DNA from: Kosakonia sp. H02 | GTDB lineage: Bacteria; Pseudomonadota; Gammaproteobacteria; Enterobacterales; Enterobacteriaceae | Assembly (NCBI GenBank): GCA_030704225.1 | Contig: CP131915.1 | Coordinates: 992,001-1,056,000 of the forward strand | Length of the DNA: 64,000 bases | Direction of reading: 5' to 3' | Part shown: positions 8,867-17,654 of the stretch, one piece after another | Layout: every line of letters begins with the position of its first letter | Numbering within the stretch: position 1 is the stretch's first letter | Position numbers and translations under genes: made by a program | The notes under the pieces: model-generated | The model's input: only the letters and a program-made list of their open reading frames with translations | Databases searched by the model: none | What the model was told of the DNA's origin: nothing

Positions 8867-9649
8867 TTAATCGCCGTAGACGTTAAAGTCGAAGTATTTT
8901 TTGGCGAGTTTGTCGTAGGTGCCATCTTTACGCAGATCGGCAAAGGCTTTGTCGAACGCCGCTTTCAGCTCGGTATCGTCTTTGCGAAGACCAATACCGG
9001 TGCCGTCACCGAAATATTTTTTGTCTTTTACCGACGGGCCAGCAAACGCAAACTCTTTACCCGCAGGTTGTTTCAGGAAGCCTTCGCTGGCAGCGACTTC
9101 ATCCTGGAATGCGGCGTCAAGACGACCGGCGGCGAGATCAGAATAGATCTGATCCTGGTTCTGGTAGGCCACCACATCAATGCCTTTGGTGCGCCAGTTA
9201 TCGTTGGCATAGCCTTCCTGGGTGGAGCCTTGCAGCACGCCCACATGTTTGCCTTTCAGCGATTCCAGCGTCGGCTGGATCGGTGAACCTTTGGCGGCAA
9301 TCAGGCGGGAATCCGCCGCGTAAAGCTTCTCGGAGAAGGCGATTTCCTGCTGACGTTTTTCCGTGATCGACAGAGAAGAGATGATGGCATCAATTTTCTT
9401 CGCTTTCAGCGACGGGATCAGGGCATCGAAATCGCTGCCGACCCAGGTACATTTCACCTGAATGCGTTTGCACATTTCATTGCCGAGGTCGATATCAAAA
9501 CCCACGAAGTTCCCTTTCGCATCTTTCGATGAGAACGGTGCGTAAGTCGCATCGGTACCGATACGCACCGTCTGGGGAAGCGCGGCATAAACGCTGGCGG
9601 TCGCAGAGAGACCCAGCAGTAAAGACAGAGCGAGAACCGTCTTCTTCAT
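8867..9649 (-). CDS. argT: Periplasmic lysine/arginine/ornithine-binding protein
   Basis: A 260-residue family-3 binding protein with signal peptide (MKKTVLALSLLLGLSATASVYA) and GFDIDLGNEMCKR. It resembles HisJ throughout and ends FDFNVYGD. It feeds lysine, arginine and ornithine to the shared HisQMP channel. It stands alone upstream of hisJ with its own sigma-54-type promoter, as in E. coli and Salmonella. Confidence 0.95.
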   Translation of the reverse strand: MKKTVLALSLLLGLSATASVYAALPQTVRIGTDATYAPFSSKDAKGNFVGFDIDLGNEMCKRIQVKCTWVGSDFDALIPSLKAKKIDAIISSLSITEKRQQEIAFSEKLYAADSRLIAAKGSPIQPTLESLKGKHVGVLQGSTQEGYANDNWRTKGIDVVAYQNQDQIYSDLAAGRLDAAFQDEVAASEGFLKQPAGKEFAFAGPSVKDKKYFGDGTGIGLRKDDTELKAAFDKAFADLRKDGTYDKLAKKYFDFNVYGD

Positions 9650-9716
9650 ACATTACCCTCAAGTGTTCTGTTTTTATTTTGTATTACGTTGTGTTGTGTG
9701 TTGCTGACGGTTACCT

Positions 9717-9732
9717 TGCACGTCTTATGCCA
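9717..9732 (-). promoter_or_regulatory. Sigma-54 promoter for argT
   Basis: The minus strand reads TGGCATAAGACGTGCA: GG and GC are ten bases apart, as required for sigma-54. It is about 68 bases upstream of argT. The known E. coli and Salmonella argT promoters are of this class. Confidence 0.75.
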
Positions 9733-9922
9733 GTTTCCGCGAGGCGGCAAAACCCGGCGTTAAATTTGTTAATAAAACGTTGCATATTCACCTTAGTGAT
9801 GAAAGATAGCAGGTCTGCCGAACGAACCGGAGTAGTAACCGCGGGAAAAGAGGATTAAATGTCGAGGATATGATCGCGCTTACAAAATTGCCCTAAAAAA
9901 GGGCATAGCGAGAAGCGGTGCA

Positions 9923-10504
9923 CTATTTTGCGGCGTTTCCGCCCTGCCAGCGGGCAAAGAGATCTTCCGGCAGCGTGATATCGAACTGATCCAGCACGCG
10001 ATTAACCGTCTGATCAACCACATCCTGCACGCTCTGCGGGCGGTGATAAAAGGCCGGAACCGGCGGCATAATCACCGCGCCTAACTCCGCAGCCTGGGTC
10101 ATTAAACGCAGGTGCCCCAGATGCAGCGGCGTTTCACGTACGCATAACACCAGCGGTCGACGCTCTTTCAGCACCACATCCGCCGCGCGGGTCAGCAGGC
10201 TGTCGGTGTAACTGTGGACAATGCCGGAGAGGGTTTTGATGGAGCACGGCAGGATCACCATACCTGTGGTTTTAAAAGAACCGGAGGAGATACTGGCAGC
10301 GATATCGCGGGCGTCGTGCACTACATTTGCCAGAGACTGCACATCGCGCAGGGAAAAATCCGTTTCGAGAGAGAGGGTTTGCCGTCCGGCCTGGCTCATC
10401 ACCAGATGGGTTTCAACGTTGACGACGTCGCGCAGCACCTGTAACAGGCGTACGCCGTAAATCGCGCCACTGGCTCCGGAGATGCCCACAATGAGTCGTT
10501 TCAT
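9923..10504 (-). CDS. ubiX: Flavin prenyltransferase
   Basis: A 193-residue flavoprotein that prenylates FMN to make the prenyl-FMN cofactor of the decarboxylase UbiD in ubiquinone synthesis. The N-terminus RLIVGISGASGAIYGVRLL is the flavin-binding start. RETPLHLGHLRLMTQAAE and PPVPAFYHRP are family hallmarks. I start at the ATG before KRLIVG, as in E. coli UbiX (189 residues). It follows purF, 95 bases away, with a hairpin between. Confidence 0.95.
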   Translation of the reverse strand: MKRLIVGISGASGAIYGVRLLQVLRDVVNVETHLVMSQAGRQTLSLETDFSLRDVQSLANVVHDARDIAASISSGSFKTTGMVILPCSIKTLSGIVHSYTDSLLTRAADVVLKERRPLVLCVRETPLHLGHLRLMTQAAELGAVIMPPVPAFYHRPQSVQDVVDQTVNRVLDQFDITLPEDLFARWQGGNAAK

Positions 10505-10569
10505 TCGATAATCCACCCGCTAACGTAAGCGCAGACTTTGCCTGATTACAGAGGGCGTTGCAACAGATT

Positions 10570-10592
10570 GCGCCCCTCACGGCGAGGGGCGC
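10570..10592. terminator. Hairpin after purF
   Basis: GCGCCCCTC-ACGGC-GAGGGGCGC is a strong stem of nine pairs between purF and ubiX. It lacks a long U-tract, so it may only partly stop transcription from purF. Confidence 0.5.
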
Positions 10593-10599
10593 GGCAGGA

Positions 10600-12117
10600 T
10601 CAACCTTCGTTATGCATCTCTAAACTCTCCACTTCGTTCTGACGCTGTACCGCTTTGGCATCGTCATTACGCAGGGAGTCGAGATAATCGAGGTACTGCT
10701 GATCGACATCTTTGGTGACGTAAATACCGTTAAACACCGAGCATTCGAACTGCTGAATATCCGGGTTCTCAGCGCGTACCGCGTCAATCAGATCGTTGAG
10801 ATCCTGGAAAATCAGACCATCAGCGCCGATAAGCTGGCGAATTTCGTCCACTTCACGCCCGTGAGCGATAAGCTCGTTCGCCGTTGGCATATCGATACCG
10901 TAGACATTCGGGAAGCGAATTTCCGGTGCGGCAGACGCGAGATAGACTTTCTTCGCCCCGGCTTCGCGCGCCATTTCGATAATCTGCTCTGATGTTGTAC
11001 CGCGCACGATGGAGTCATCCACCAGCAGCACGTTTTTATCGCGAAACTCGGCGCGGTTGGCGTTTAGCTTGCGGCGCACCGATTTACGGCGCAGCTGCTG
11101 GCCAGGCATGATAAACGTGCGGCCAACATAGCGGTTTTTCACAAACCCCTGGCGGTACGGTTTGCCAAGAATGCGGGCGATCTCCAGCGCGATATCGCAG
11201 GAGGTTTCCGGGATAGGGATAACCACGTCGATATCCAGATCTTCCCACTCGCGGGCAATCTTCTCGCCAAGCTTGGTTCCCATGTTCACGCGGGCGCTAT
11301 AGACGGAAATTTTGTCGATGAACGAGTCCGGACGCGCAAAGTAAACGTACTCGAACAGGCACGGATTGCTGACCGGGTTTTCGGCGCACTGGCGGCTGAA
11401 CAACTGGCCTTTTTCGGTGATATACACCGCTTCGCCCGGCGCGATATCGCGCAGGAACTCAAAGCCCAGCGTATCAAGCGCCACGCTTTCAGAGGCCACC
11501 ATATACTCGGTGCGGCCATCGCCGATATCGCGCTTGCCAAGCACCAGCGGGCGGATACCGTTCGGATCGCGGAAAGCGACCATGCCGTGGCCGATAATCA
11601 TCGCCACGCAGGCGTACGCACCGCGGATCTGGCGGTTGGTCGCGGCAATGGCGGCAAAAATATTGTCGGCTTCCAGCGGGTAGTGGCGGAAGTTATCCAG
11701 CTCGCTGGCAAAGATATTGAGCAGGATTTCAGAATCAGAAGTGGTGTTAATGTGGCGGCGCTTCTCTTCGAACAGCTTTTTACGCAGCTCGTGCGCGTTG
11801 GTCAGATTGCCATTATGCGCAAGCGTGATGCCGTACGGGGAGTTAACGTAAAAAGGCTGCGCTTCTGAAGCGCTGGAACTGCCCGCGGTGGGATAACGTA
11901 CGTGCCCAATTCCCATATTGCCCTGCATACGCTGCATATGGCGGGCTTCGAACACATCACTCACCATACCGTTCGCTTTACGCAGACGGAAACAGTTATT
12001 GGCATCAATAGTGATGATGCCCGCAGCATCCTGCCCCCGGTGCTGGAGCACCGACAACGCGTCATAAATCGACTGGTTTACCGGCATAAAACCGGCGATA
12101 CCGACAATACCGCACAT
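10600..12117 (-). CDS. purF: Amidophosphoribosyltransferase
   Basis: A 505-residue enzyme for the first committed step of purine synthesis, PRPP plus glutamine to phosphoribosylamine. Cys2 of MCGIVGIAG is the N-terminal nucleophile of the glutaminase domain. The PRPP-binding motif LLVDDSIVRGTTS lies around residue 366. It is co-transcribed with cvpA, although an ERIC-like repeat of about 146 bp occupies the cvpA-purF gap. PurR control is expected from the operator upstream of cvpA. Confidence 0.97.
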   Translation of the reverse strand: MCGIVGIAGFMPVNQSIYDALSVLQHRGQDAAGIITIDANNCFRLRKANGMVSDVFEARHMQRMQGNMGIGHVRYPTAGSSSASEAQPFYVNSPYGITLAHNGNLTNAHELRKKLFEEKRRHINTTSDSEILLNIFASELDNFRHYPLEADNIFAAIAATNRQIRGAYACVAMIIGHGMVAFRDPNGIRPLVLGKRDIGDGRTEYMVASESVALDTLGFEFLRDIAPGEAVYITEKGQLFSRQCAENPVSNPCLFEYVYFARPDSFIDKISVYSARVNMGTKLGEKIAREWEDLDIDVVIPIPETSCDIALEIARILGKPYRQGFVKNRYVGRTFIMPGQQLRRKSVRRKLNANRAEFRDKNVLLVDDSIVRGTTSEQIIEMAREAGAKKVYLASAAPEIRFPNVYGIDMPTANELIAHGREVDEIRQLIGADGLIFQDLNDLIDAVRAENPDIQQFECSVFNGIYVTKDVDQQYLDYLDSLRNDDAKAVQRQNEVESLEMHNEG

Positions 12118-12135
12118 ACGTCTTTTTCCTCGTTA

Positions 12136-12281
12136 AGAGTTTGGTTTACCAGGCGTAATTGACGAAGACAGTTTAAACACGGACAGCGCGCAACAACCGG
12201 AGCGTACATGTAGTACGCGAGGATTGTGAGCACTGCCCAGGTTCAAAATGGCGAGTAAAATAGCCTAATACACCAAACTCT
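12136..12281. repeat. ERIC-like long palindromic intergenic repeat
   Basis: The inverted termini AGAGTTTGGT (12136-12145) and ACCAAACTCT (12272-12281) enclose an imperfect palindrome centred on GTACATGTAGTAC. The whole cvpA-purF spacer is this element, so it is transcribed and can fold into one long hairpin. The length and symmetry resemble ERIC, but the core differs from the ERIC consensus, so it may be a separate family. Confidence 0.6.
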
Positions 12282-12298
12282 AAGCCACATCTCAGGGC

Positions 12299-12787
12299 TT
12301 AGGCCCTGGGCAAGAAACTCGACGAGCTTTGCAGATAGTCAAAGAACCATCTGATGATGAAGCTGAATTGCGGGATAAGCTGCGACTTTTGCCAGTCTTC
12401 GCTTTTTGACAGGCCTGTAAAGGTATCAAGAAAGAACAGAATGGCGGCGACGATCAGCACACCGCGAAGCGCGCCAAAGCAGATCCCCAACACCCTGTCT
12501 GTACCCGACAGGCCGGTTTTCTCCACCAACGTACCGATAACATAGTTAACGATAGCGCCCACAATCAACGTCGCGATAAACAGTACCGCGATGGCAATTC
12601 CATTACGTACCAGTTCGTCGTCAAAGCCCGTGAACCAGACAGACAGGTAAGTGTAGTAATGACTGGCGACAAAGAAAGCACAACCCCATGTCACCAGCGA
12701 TAACGCTTCACGAACAAAGCCGCGGATCAGGCTTACCAGACAAGAAAAACCAATCACCGCAATGATGGCGTAATCAATCCAGACCAT
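12299..12787 (-). CDS. cvpA: Colicin V production membrane protein
   Basis: A 162-residue inner-membrane protein with about four hydrophobic segments, beginning MVWIDYAIIAVIGFSCLVS and containing IRGFVREALSLVTW. CvpA is needed for colicin V export and for envelope and bile-stress tolerance; its biochemical role is not settled. It is first in the cvpA-purF operon and carries the PurR operator upstream. Confidence 0.94.
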   Translation of the reverse strand: MVWIDYAIIAVIGFSCLVSLIRGFVREALSLVTWGCAFFVASHYYTYLSVWFTGFDDELVRNGIAIAVLFIATLIVGAIVNYVIGTLVEKTGLSGTDRVLGICFGALRGVLIVAAILFFLDTFTGLSKSEDWQKSQLIPQFSFIIRWFFDYLQSSSSFLPRA

Positions 12788-12843
12788 ATGTGTCCCACGA
12801 TTTTACGCCCTGTCGTCCAGTTCGGGGCGCATTCTAACAGAAA

Positions 12844-12859
12844 AAGAAAACGTTTGCGT
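12844..12859. promoter_or_regulatory. PurR operator of cvpA-purF
   Basis: AAGAAAACGTTTGCGT matches the pur box consensus ACGCAAACGTTTGCGT at most positions, with the central AAACGTTT intact. It is 57 bases upstream of cvpA, consistent with repression by PurR and hypoxanthine. Confidence 0.75.
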
Positions 12860-12880
12860 AGGGATTTCCTTCCCGCGCGG

Positions 12881-12916
12881 AAATAAAAATGGCGCTGAAA
12901 AAATATTCAACGCCAT
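12881..12916 (-). terminator. Terminator of dedD
   Basis: Read on the minus strand, ATGGCGTTGAA pairs with TTCAGCGCCAT (one G-T pair), followed by TTTTATTT. It separates dedD from the cvpA promoter. Confidence 0.75.
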
Positions 12917-13008
12917 CGCAACTTTGGCCTCTTCGGGCGTCAGTCTTATCGGCTTGCTTTGCCCCGTTTCGCTGCATCAGGCCTGCAAAACGGCGCGAAT
13001 TGGGCCTG

Positions 13009-13686
13009 TTAATTGGCGCTGTAGTTCATCACCACGCCGTTTAAACCCGACAGCTGTTTAAGCTCGCCAAGAGAATCTTTTAGCTTATCCCGTGACGCAT
13101 CCGGCCCTACCAGAATGCGGGTGATTTTACCCTGAACGGGCGTCGTCGGCGACGTGTAAACGCGATATCCCGCGCCGCGCAACTTGCTCACTACTTCATT
13201 CACTTTGTCCGCATTTTTCAGCGCACCCAGTTGTACCACATACGCTTTGCCAGTCGGCGCGGGTTTCTCTTCCTGCGCTTTCGCTGGCGGGTTACTCGCC
13301 GCCGTTTGCTGCGGTTGCGGCTGTGGCTGGGGTTTCGGCTGCGGCTTCTCAACCGGTTTCGGCTTCGGCGGTTCAGCCGGCGCGCTGACTTCCGGGTCTG
13401 GATTGCTGTTTGCCGCGAGCCTTGAGGCATCCAGCGACGGGGCTGCCGCATCCCCGGCGCGAACCTCTTCCGCCGCCCCTTCCGGCGGCTGGGCCGGTAA
13501 CGCCTGGGTTGCCGCTGGCATCATATCCGGCTCATCACGATCGCCTGGTTTTGGCACCAGCGGGATCGCCGCGAATTCATCCTGATAATGTTTTTTTTGC
13601 CCATCAAGCAGCCCGGGAAGAATAATCACCCCGAGCGCAACCAGCACAATAGTGCCCATTAAACGGTTTTGAAACTTACTTGCCAC
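13009..13686 (-). CDS. dedD: SPOR-domain cell-division protein
   Basis: A 225-residue bitopic protein. Residues 8-24 are the membrane anchor (LMGTIVLVALGVIILPG). The middle is a disordered Pro-, Lys- and Gln-rich stretch. The C-terminus is a SPOR domain (AYVVQLGALKNADKVNEV) that binds denuded septal peptidoglycan and brings DedD to the division site. I use a GTG start behind GGGGAGA because E. coli DedD begins at the equivalent MASKFQNR. It overlaps the 3' end of folC by 11 bases. Confidence 0.94.
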   Translation of the reverse strand: MASKFQNRLMGTIVLVALGVIILPGLLDGQKKHYQDEFAAIPLVPKPGDRDEPDMMPAATQALPAQPPEGAAEEVRAGDAAAPSLDASRLAANSNPDPEVSAPAEPPKPKPVEKPQPKPQPQPQPQQTAASNPPAKAQEEKPAPTGKAYVVQLGALKNADKVNEVVSKLRGAGYRVYTSPTTPVQGKITRILVGPDASRDKLKDSLGELKQLSGLNGVVMNYSAN

Positions 13687-14944
13687 CGGTTCTCCCCGCA
13701 TCCATCGCTTCCATGACATGCGCTACGGTGTGGAACGATCCACACACCAGCACGGTATCACAGGCGTCGGCACCCGCCATTGCCGCCTGCCAGGCCTGCG
13801 CCACATCCGGGTATGCCTGACCCGATTGCAGATGCGCCAGCAGTTGCTCTGCCGTTGCACCACGCGGCCCTTCCAGTGGGGCACAATACCAGCTATCGAC
13901 CACCGGCTCCAGACAGGCAAGCGTTCCGCCAATGTCTTTATCGTGCAGCATGCCAACCACTGCCAGCACGCGCCCGGTTTTCGGCGACATTGCCAGCCGC
14001 CCGGCAAGATAGCCCGCCGCATGGGGATTATGCGCGACATCGAGGATGAGTCGCGGCGACTCGCTCACAATCTGAAAACGTCCTGGCAAAATCGCGTTGG
14101 CGATACCGTCGCGAATTGCCTGCTCGCTCACCTCCAGTTTGCTGGCACGTAGCGCGGCAAGCGCGGTAGCAGCATTCGGTTGCGGCACCTGCGGCAGCGG
14201 CAAATCGTTTAGCTCGCCCTGCGCATCGCTAAAGCGCCAGCCCTTCGCGCTGACCTCATAACGCCAGTCCACGCCGCGGCGCAACAGTTGCGCGCCCTTC
14301 TCCTGCGCCACATCAGCGATGGTGTGCGGCATATCCGGCTCGCCCACTATTGCGGGTTTGCCCGCACGGAAAATACCCGCTTTTTCGCGACCGATGCTTT
14401 CGCGATCCGGGCCCAGCCAGTCGGTATGATCAAGGGCGATACTGGTCACCACAGCGACATCAGCATCGACAATATTGGTTGCATCCAGACGACCGCCCAG
14501 CCCGACTTCGAGAATAACCACATCCAGCTGCGCCTGTTTAAACAGCCACAGCGCCGACAGGGTGCCGTATTCGAAATAGCTCAGTGAAATGTCACCGCGC
14601 ACGGCTTCGATTTCGGCAAAAGAGTCGGTATGGGCGCTTTCCGCCAGCTCGCTGCCCTGCACACGCACGCGCTCGGTGTAGTGCACCAGGTGTGGAGAGC
14701 TATAAACGCCCACGCGGTAGCCCGCCGCCAGCAGAATAGATTCCAGCGTACGACAGGTGGTGCCTTTGCCATTGGTTCCGGCGACGGTGAAAACAAAAGG
14801 CGCAGGACGCAGCACATCAAGACGCGCCGCCACCTGGCTTACGCGCTCAAGACCCAGATCGATGGTTTTACTGTGCAGGTTTTCCAGATAAGAAAGCCAC
14901 GCGGCCAGGGGCGACGTGGCTTGCGGAATACGTTTTGTGTCCAT
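13676..14944 (-). CDS. folC: Dihydrofolate synthase/folylpolyglutamate synthase
   Basis: A 422-residue Mur-ligase-family enzyme that adds glutamate to dihydropteroate and then to tetrahydrofolates. The P-loop is FTVAGTNGKGTTCRTLES, and the Mur signature LDHTDWLGPDRESIGREKAG follows. The ATG at 14944 gives exactly the E. coli length; an upstream in-frame extension reads only the terminator region. It is followed by dedD with an 11-base overlap. Confidence 0.97.
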   Translation of the reverse strand: MDTKRIPQATSPLAAWLSYLENLHSKTIDLGLERVSQVAARLDVLRPAPFVFTVAGTNGKGTTCRTLESILLAAGYRVGVYSSPHLVHYTERVRVQGSELAESAHTDSFAEIEAVRGDISLSYFEYGTLSALWLFKQAQLDVVILEVGLGGRLDATNIVDADVAVVTSIALDHTDWLGPDRESIGREKAGIFRAGKPAIVGEPDMPHTIADVAQEKGAQLLRRGVDWRYEVSAKGWRFSDAQGELNDLPLPQVPQPNAATALAALRASKLEVSEQAIRDGIANAILPGRFQIVSESPRLILDVAHNPHAAGYLAGRLAMSPKTGRVLAVVGMLHDKDIGGTLACLEPVVDSWYCAPLEGPRGATAEQLLAHLQSGQAYPDVAQAWQAAMAGADACDTVLVCGSFHTVAHVMEAMDAGRTGGK

Positions 14945-14970
14945 GATGCCCGTTGAAATATACAGAGTAA

Positions 14971-15004
14971 AAAACAAAAGGGCAGTGCCTGGTGGCCCTG
15001 CCCT
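14971..15004 (-). terminator. Terminator after accD
   Basis: On the minus strand AGGGCAG and CTGCCCT form a stem around GGCCACCAGGCA, followed by TTTTG. It lies between accD and folC. Confidence 0.6.
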
Positions 15005-15027
15005 CAAAAGTATACACAATATAATTT

Positions 15028-15120
15028 CAGTTGCAGGAAGGCGGCAACGCAGCGAATCCCCGGGAGCTTACAGCAGTAAGTGACCGGGGTGAGCGAGGAA
15101 AGCCAACGCACCTGCAACTG
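15028..15120. repeat. ERIC (IRU) element downstream of accD
   Basis: The termini CAGTTGCAGG and CCTGCAACTG are perfect inverted repeats. The core GCGAATCCCCGGGAGCTTAC and GTAAGTGACCGGGGTGAGCG closely matches the ERIC consensus known from ERIC1R and ERIC2 primers. The 93-bp length indicates a shortened ERIC. It would fold as a hairpin in the accD transcript. Confidence 0.9.
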
Positions 15121-15138
15121 GAAGAATGAAGTGTATTA

Positions 15139-16053
15139 TCAGGCTTCGCCTTCCTGATTTGGCTCTGCTGGAACCACCGTACCAATATGCGTATCGTCCG
15201 GATCCGGCGCGGGCAGATTCATCAGCTTCGCCAGGATACGCGCCAGTTTGAGACGCAGTTCCGGGCGGCGGATGATCATATCAATAGCACCCTTTTCAAT
15301 CAGGAACTCACTGCGCTGGAAGCCAGCCGGCAGTTTTTCACGCACAGTCTGCTCAATTACACGCGGGCCAGCAAAACCAATCAGCGCTTTCGGCTCGGCG
15401 ATGTTCAAATCACCCAGCATGGCGAAACTGGCGGAAACGCCGCCCATAGTCGGATCGGTCAGAACTGAAATGTACGGCAGACCGCGCTCCTGCATTTTCG
15501 CCAGGGCAGCGGAGGTCTTCGCCATCTGCATCAGCGACATCAGCGCTTCCTGCATACGCGCACCGCCGGAGGCAGAGAAGCAGATCAGCGGGCAGTTATC
15601 TTCCAGCGCCTGCTCAACCGCACGCACAAAGCGCGCGCCAACAACGGAACCCATTGAGCCGCCCATAAAGGCGAACTCAAAGGCCGCTGCGACAACCGGC
15701 ATGCCGTGTAGCGTGCCTTTCATCACTACCAGCGCGTCTTTCTCGCCGGTCTCTTTCTGGGCTGTCGCCAGACGGTCTTTGTATTTTTTAGAATCACGGA
15801 ACTTCAGCACATCTTTCGGCTCAAGCTCGCTTCCCAGTTCCACCAGTGAACCTTCATCCAGCAGGCTATGCAGGCGATTACGCGCTGACATCCGCATGTG
15901 GTGGTCACATTTCGGGCAGACTTCAAGGTTACGCTCCAGTTCGGCACGGTACAGCACCTGGCCGCAGCTATCGCATTTTGTCCACACGCCTTCAGGAATG
16001 CTCGCCTTACGGGTGGGGGTGATATTGCTCTTAATTCTTTCAATCCAGCTCAT
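15139..16053 (-). CDS. accD: Acetyl-CoA carboxylase carboxyltransferase beta subunit
   Basis: A 304-residue subunit that, with AccA, moves carboxyl from carboxybiotin to acetyl-CoA, the first step of fatty acid synthesis. A four-Cys zinc ribbon (CDSCGQ with VCPKC 19 residues later) lies at residues 27-49. Oxyanion-hole glycines are in FSASGGARMQE and DPTMGGVSASFA. The ATG before SWIERIKS gives the E. coli length. Confidence 0.97.
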   Translation of the reverse strand: MSWIERIKSNITPTRKASIPEGVWTKCDSCGQVLYRAELERNLEVCPKCDHHMRMSARNRLHSLLDEGSLVELGSELEPKDVLKFRDSKKYKDRLATAQKETGEKDALVVMKGTLHGMPVVAAAFEFAFMGGSMGSVVGARFVRAVEQALEDNCPLICFSASGGARMQEALMSLMQMAKTSAALAKMQERGLPYISVLTDPTMGGVSASFAMLGDLNIAEPKALIGFAGPRVIEQTVREKLPAGFQRSEFLIEKGAIDMIIRRPELRLKLARILAKLMNLPAPDPDDTHIGTVVPAEPNQEGEA

Positions 16054-16156
16054 TGATGACCTTTCTACATGAACCTGGTAGCCCATAAATGGGGCACATT
16101 AAAACATAACGGTTCGCAACTTGGGATAAAAAACTGGTCGAACCGCCGATGAGTTC

Positions 16157-16816
16157 TTATTTTGCCTGCCTTGATGCTGCGCGGCGGTGGCGGATAATCT
16201 CAAACACTCCGGGAAGTATAGACACTACGATAATTCCGACAATCAGCAGCTTAAGATTCTCCTGGATCATCGGGATGGTGCCAAAGAAATACCCGGCGTA
16301 GGTGAACAGTAACACCCAAAGCAGCGCGCCAGCCACATTGAACAGCGCAAAATGGCGATAAGACATATGCCCCATCCCGGCGACAAAAGGCGCGAAAGTG
16401 CGCACGATCGGCACAAAACGCGCCAGGATGATGGTTTTACCGCCATGTTTCTCATAAAACTGATGGGTTTTATCGAGATAGCTGCGGCGGAAAATCTTTG
16501 AATGGGGGTTGCTGAAAAGCCGCTCGCCGAATAGCCGCCCAATAGTGTAATTCACCGCATCGCCCGCGATGGCAGCTATCAGCATCAACACAACCATCAT
16601 ATGCACGTTGAGATCGTTGGTGCCCAGCGATGCCAGCGCGCCGGCGACAAACAACAGTGAATCACCCGGCAGAAACGGAGTGACCACAAGCCCGGTTTCG
16701 CAAAACAGGATGATAAACAGGATCGCGTACACCCAGACGCCGTATTGCGCCACCAGCTCCGCCAGGTGAACGTCAATATGCAAAATGAAATCAATGAGGA
16801 AGCGTATTAAGTCCAT
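16157..16816 (-). CDS. dedA: DedA-family inner-membrane protein
   Basis: A 219-residue polytopic protein of the DedA/Tvp38 (SNARE-associated) family. FETGLVVTPFLPGDSLLF-type and RFVPIVRTFAPFVAGMGHM segments carry the conserved acidic and Arg residues. The family is implicated in membrane-potential maintenance and undecaprenyl-phosphate or phospholipid flipping; the E. coli paralogues are partly redundant. It lies between truA and accD, as in K-12. Confidence 0.93.
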   Translation of the reverse strand: MDLIRFLIDFILHIDVHLAELVAQYGVWVYAILFIILFCETGLVVTPFLPGDSLLFVAGALASLGTNDLNVHMMVVLMLIAAIAGDAVNYTIGRLFGERLFSNPHSKIFRRSYLDKTHQFYEKHGGKTIILARFVPIVRTFAPFVAGMGHMSYRHFALFNVAGALLWVLLFTYAGYFFGTIPMIQENLKLLIVGIIVVSILPGVFEIIRHRRAASRQAK

Positions 16817-16841
16817 GTACGTATGCCTTTTTAAATTGCGA

Positions 16842-17654
16842 CTAGTCCGCCAGGAACAGCGGGCCCATTGGCGCAGCGGGAAGCTCGAAACGTGATGGAT
16901 AATCCACCGACACCAGATAAAGCCCTTCCGCTTTCGCCGTTGCTGCCGCCAGCGTTCTGTCCTTAGCCGCCAGCAACTCTGCTATCCAGCTCTCCGGCTG
17001 GTTGTGGGCACCCACTTCCATCAGGCTGCCGACAATATTCCTGACCATATGATGTACAAAGGCATTGGCTTTGATATCGACCACAATATAAGCGCCATAG
17101 CGACTGACGTTGATGTGCATCAGGTTGCGCCAGGGCGTACGCGACTGACACTGTACCGCGCGAAACGAGGTAAAGTCGTTTTCGCCAATCAGACACTGCG
17201 CCGCGCGGTGCATCCGCTCTGCATCAAGCGGTTGATGATAGTGCGTAACGCCGTGGCCGAGCACAGCCGGGCGTAAGCGATGATTGTAGATGACGTAGCG
17301 GTAACGGCGGGCCGTTGCGCTAAAGCGGGCATGAAAATCATCGGCGACAGTTTTCACCCAACGCACCGCAATGTCTTTAGGCAAATTCGCATTTACACCC
17401 AGCGTCCAGGCCGCGTCTTTGCGCAGCGCAGTGGTTTCAAAATGCACCACTTGCCCGGTGGCGTGCACACCTGCGTCGGTGCGCCCGGCGCAGAACACTG
17501 CAATCGGTTCATTGGCCACCTGCGAGAGGGCTTGTTCCAGCTTCTCCTGCACGCTGCGCACTTCCTGCTGACGTTGCCAGCCGTAGTACTTGCTGCCGTC
17601 ATACTCAATACCAAGCGCGATTTTGTAGACCGGCGCTTTTGCTTCGTCCTGCAT
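16842..17654 (-). CDS. truA: tRNA pseudouridine(38-40) synthase
   Basis: A 270-residue pseudouridine synthase acting on positions 38-40 of the tRNA anticodon stem-loop. The catalytic Asp is in CAGRTDAGVHATGQ near residue 60. ALGIEYDGSKYYGWQRQ is the usual first strand. It is translationally coupled to usg (1-base overlap), as in E. coli. Confidence 0.96.
   Translation of the reverse strand: MQDEAKAPVYKIALGIEYDGSKYYGWQRQQEVRSVQEKLEQALSQVANEPIAVFCAGRTDAGVHATGQVVHFETTALRKDAAWTLGVNANLPKDIAVRWVKTVADDFHARFSATARRYRYVIYNHRLRPAVLGHGVTHYHQPLDAERMHRAAQCLIGENDFTSFRAVQCQSRTPWRNLMHINVSRYGAYIVVDIKANAFVHHMVRNIVGSLMEVGAHNQPESWIAELLAAKDRTLAAATAKAEGLYLVSVDYPSRFELPAAPMGPLFLAD

Noticed and set aside
7826..9649. 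hisJ-argT as an artefactual duplication
   Set aside because: The two proteins differ throughout and both match distinct known paralogues with separate promoters.
15028..15120. CRISPR-like repeat near accD
   Set aside because: It is a single palindromic ERIC element, with no repeat-spacer array.
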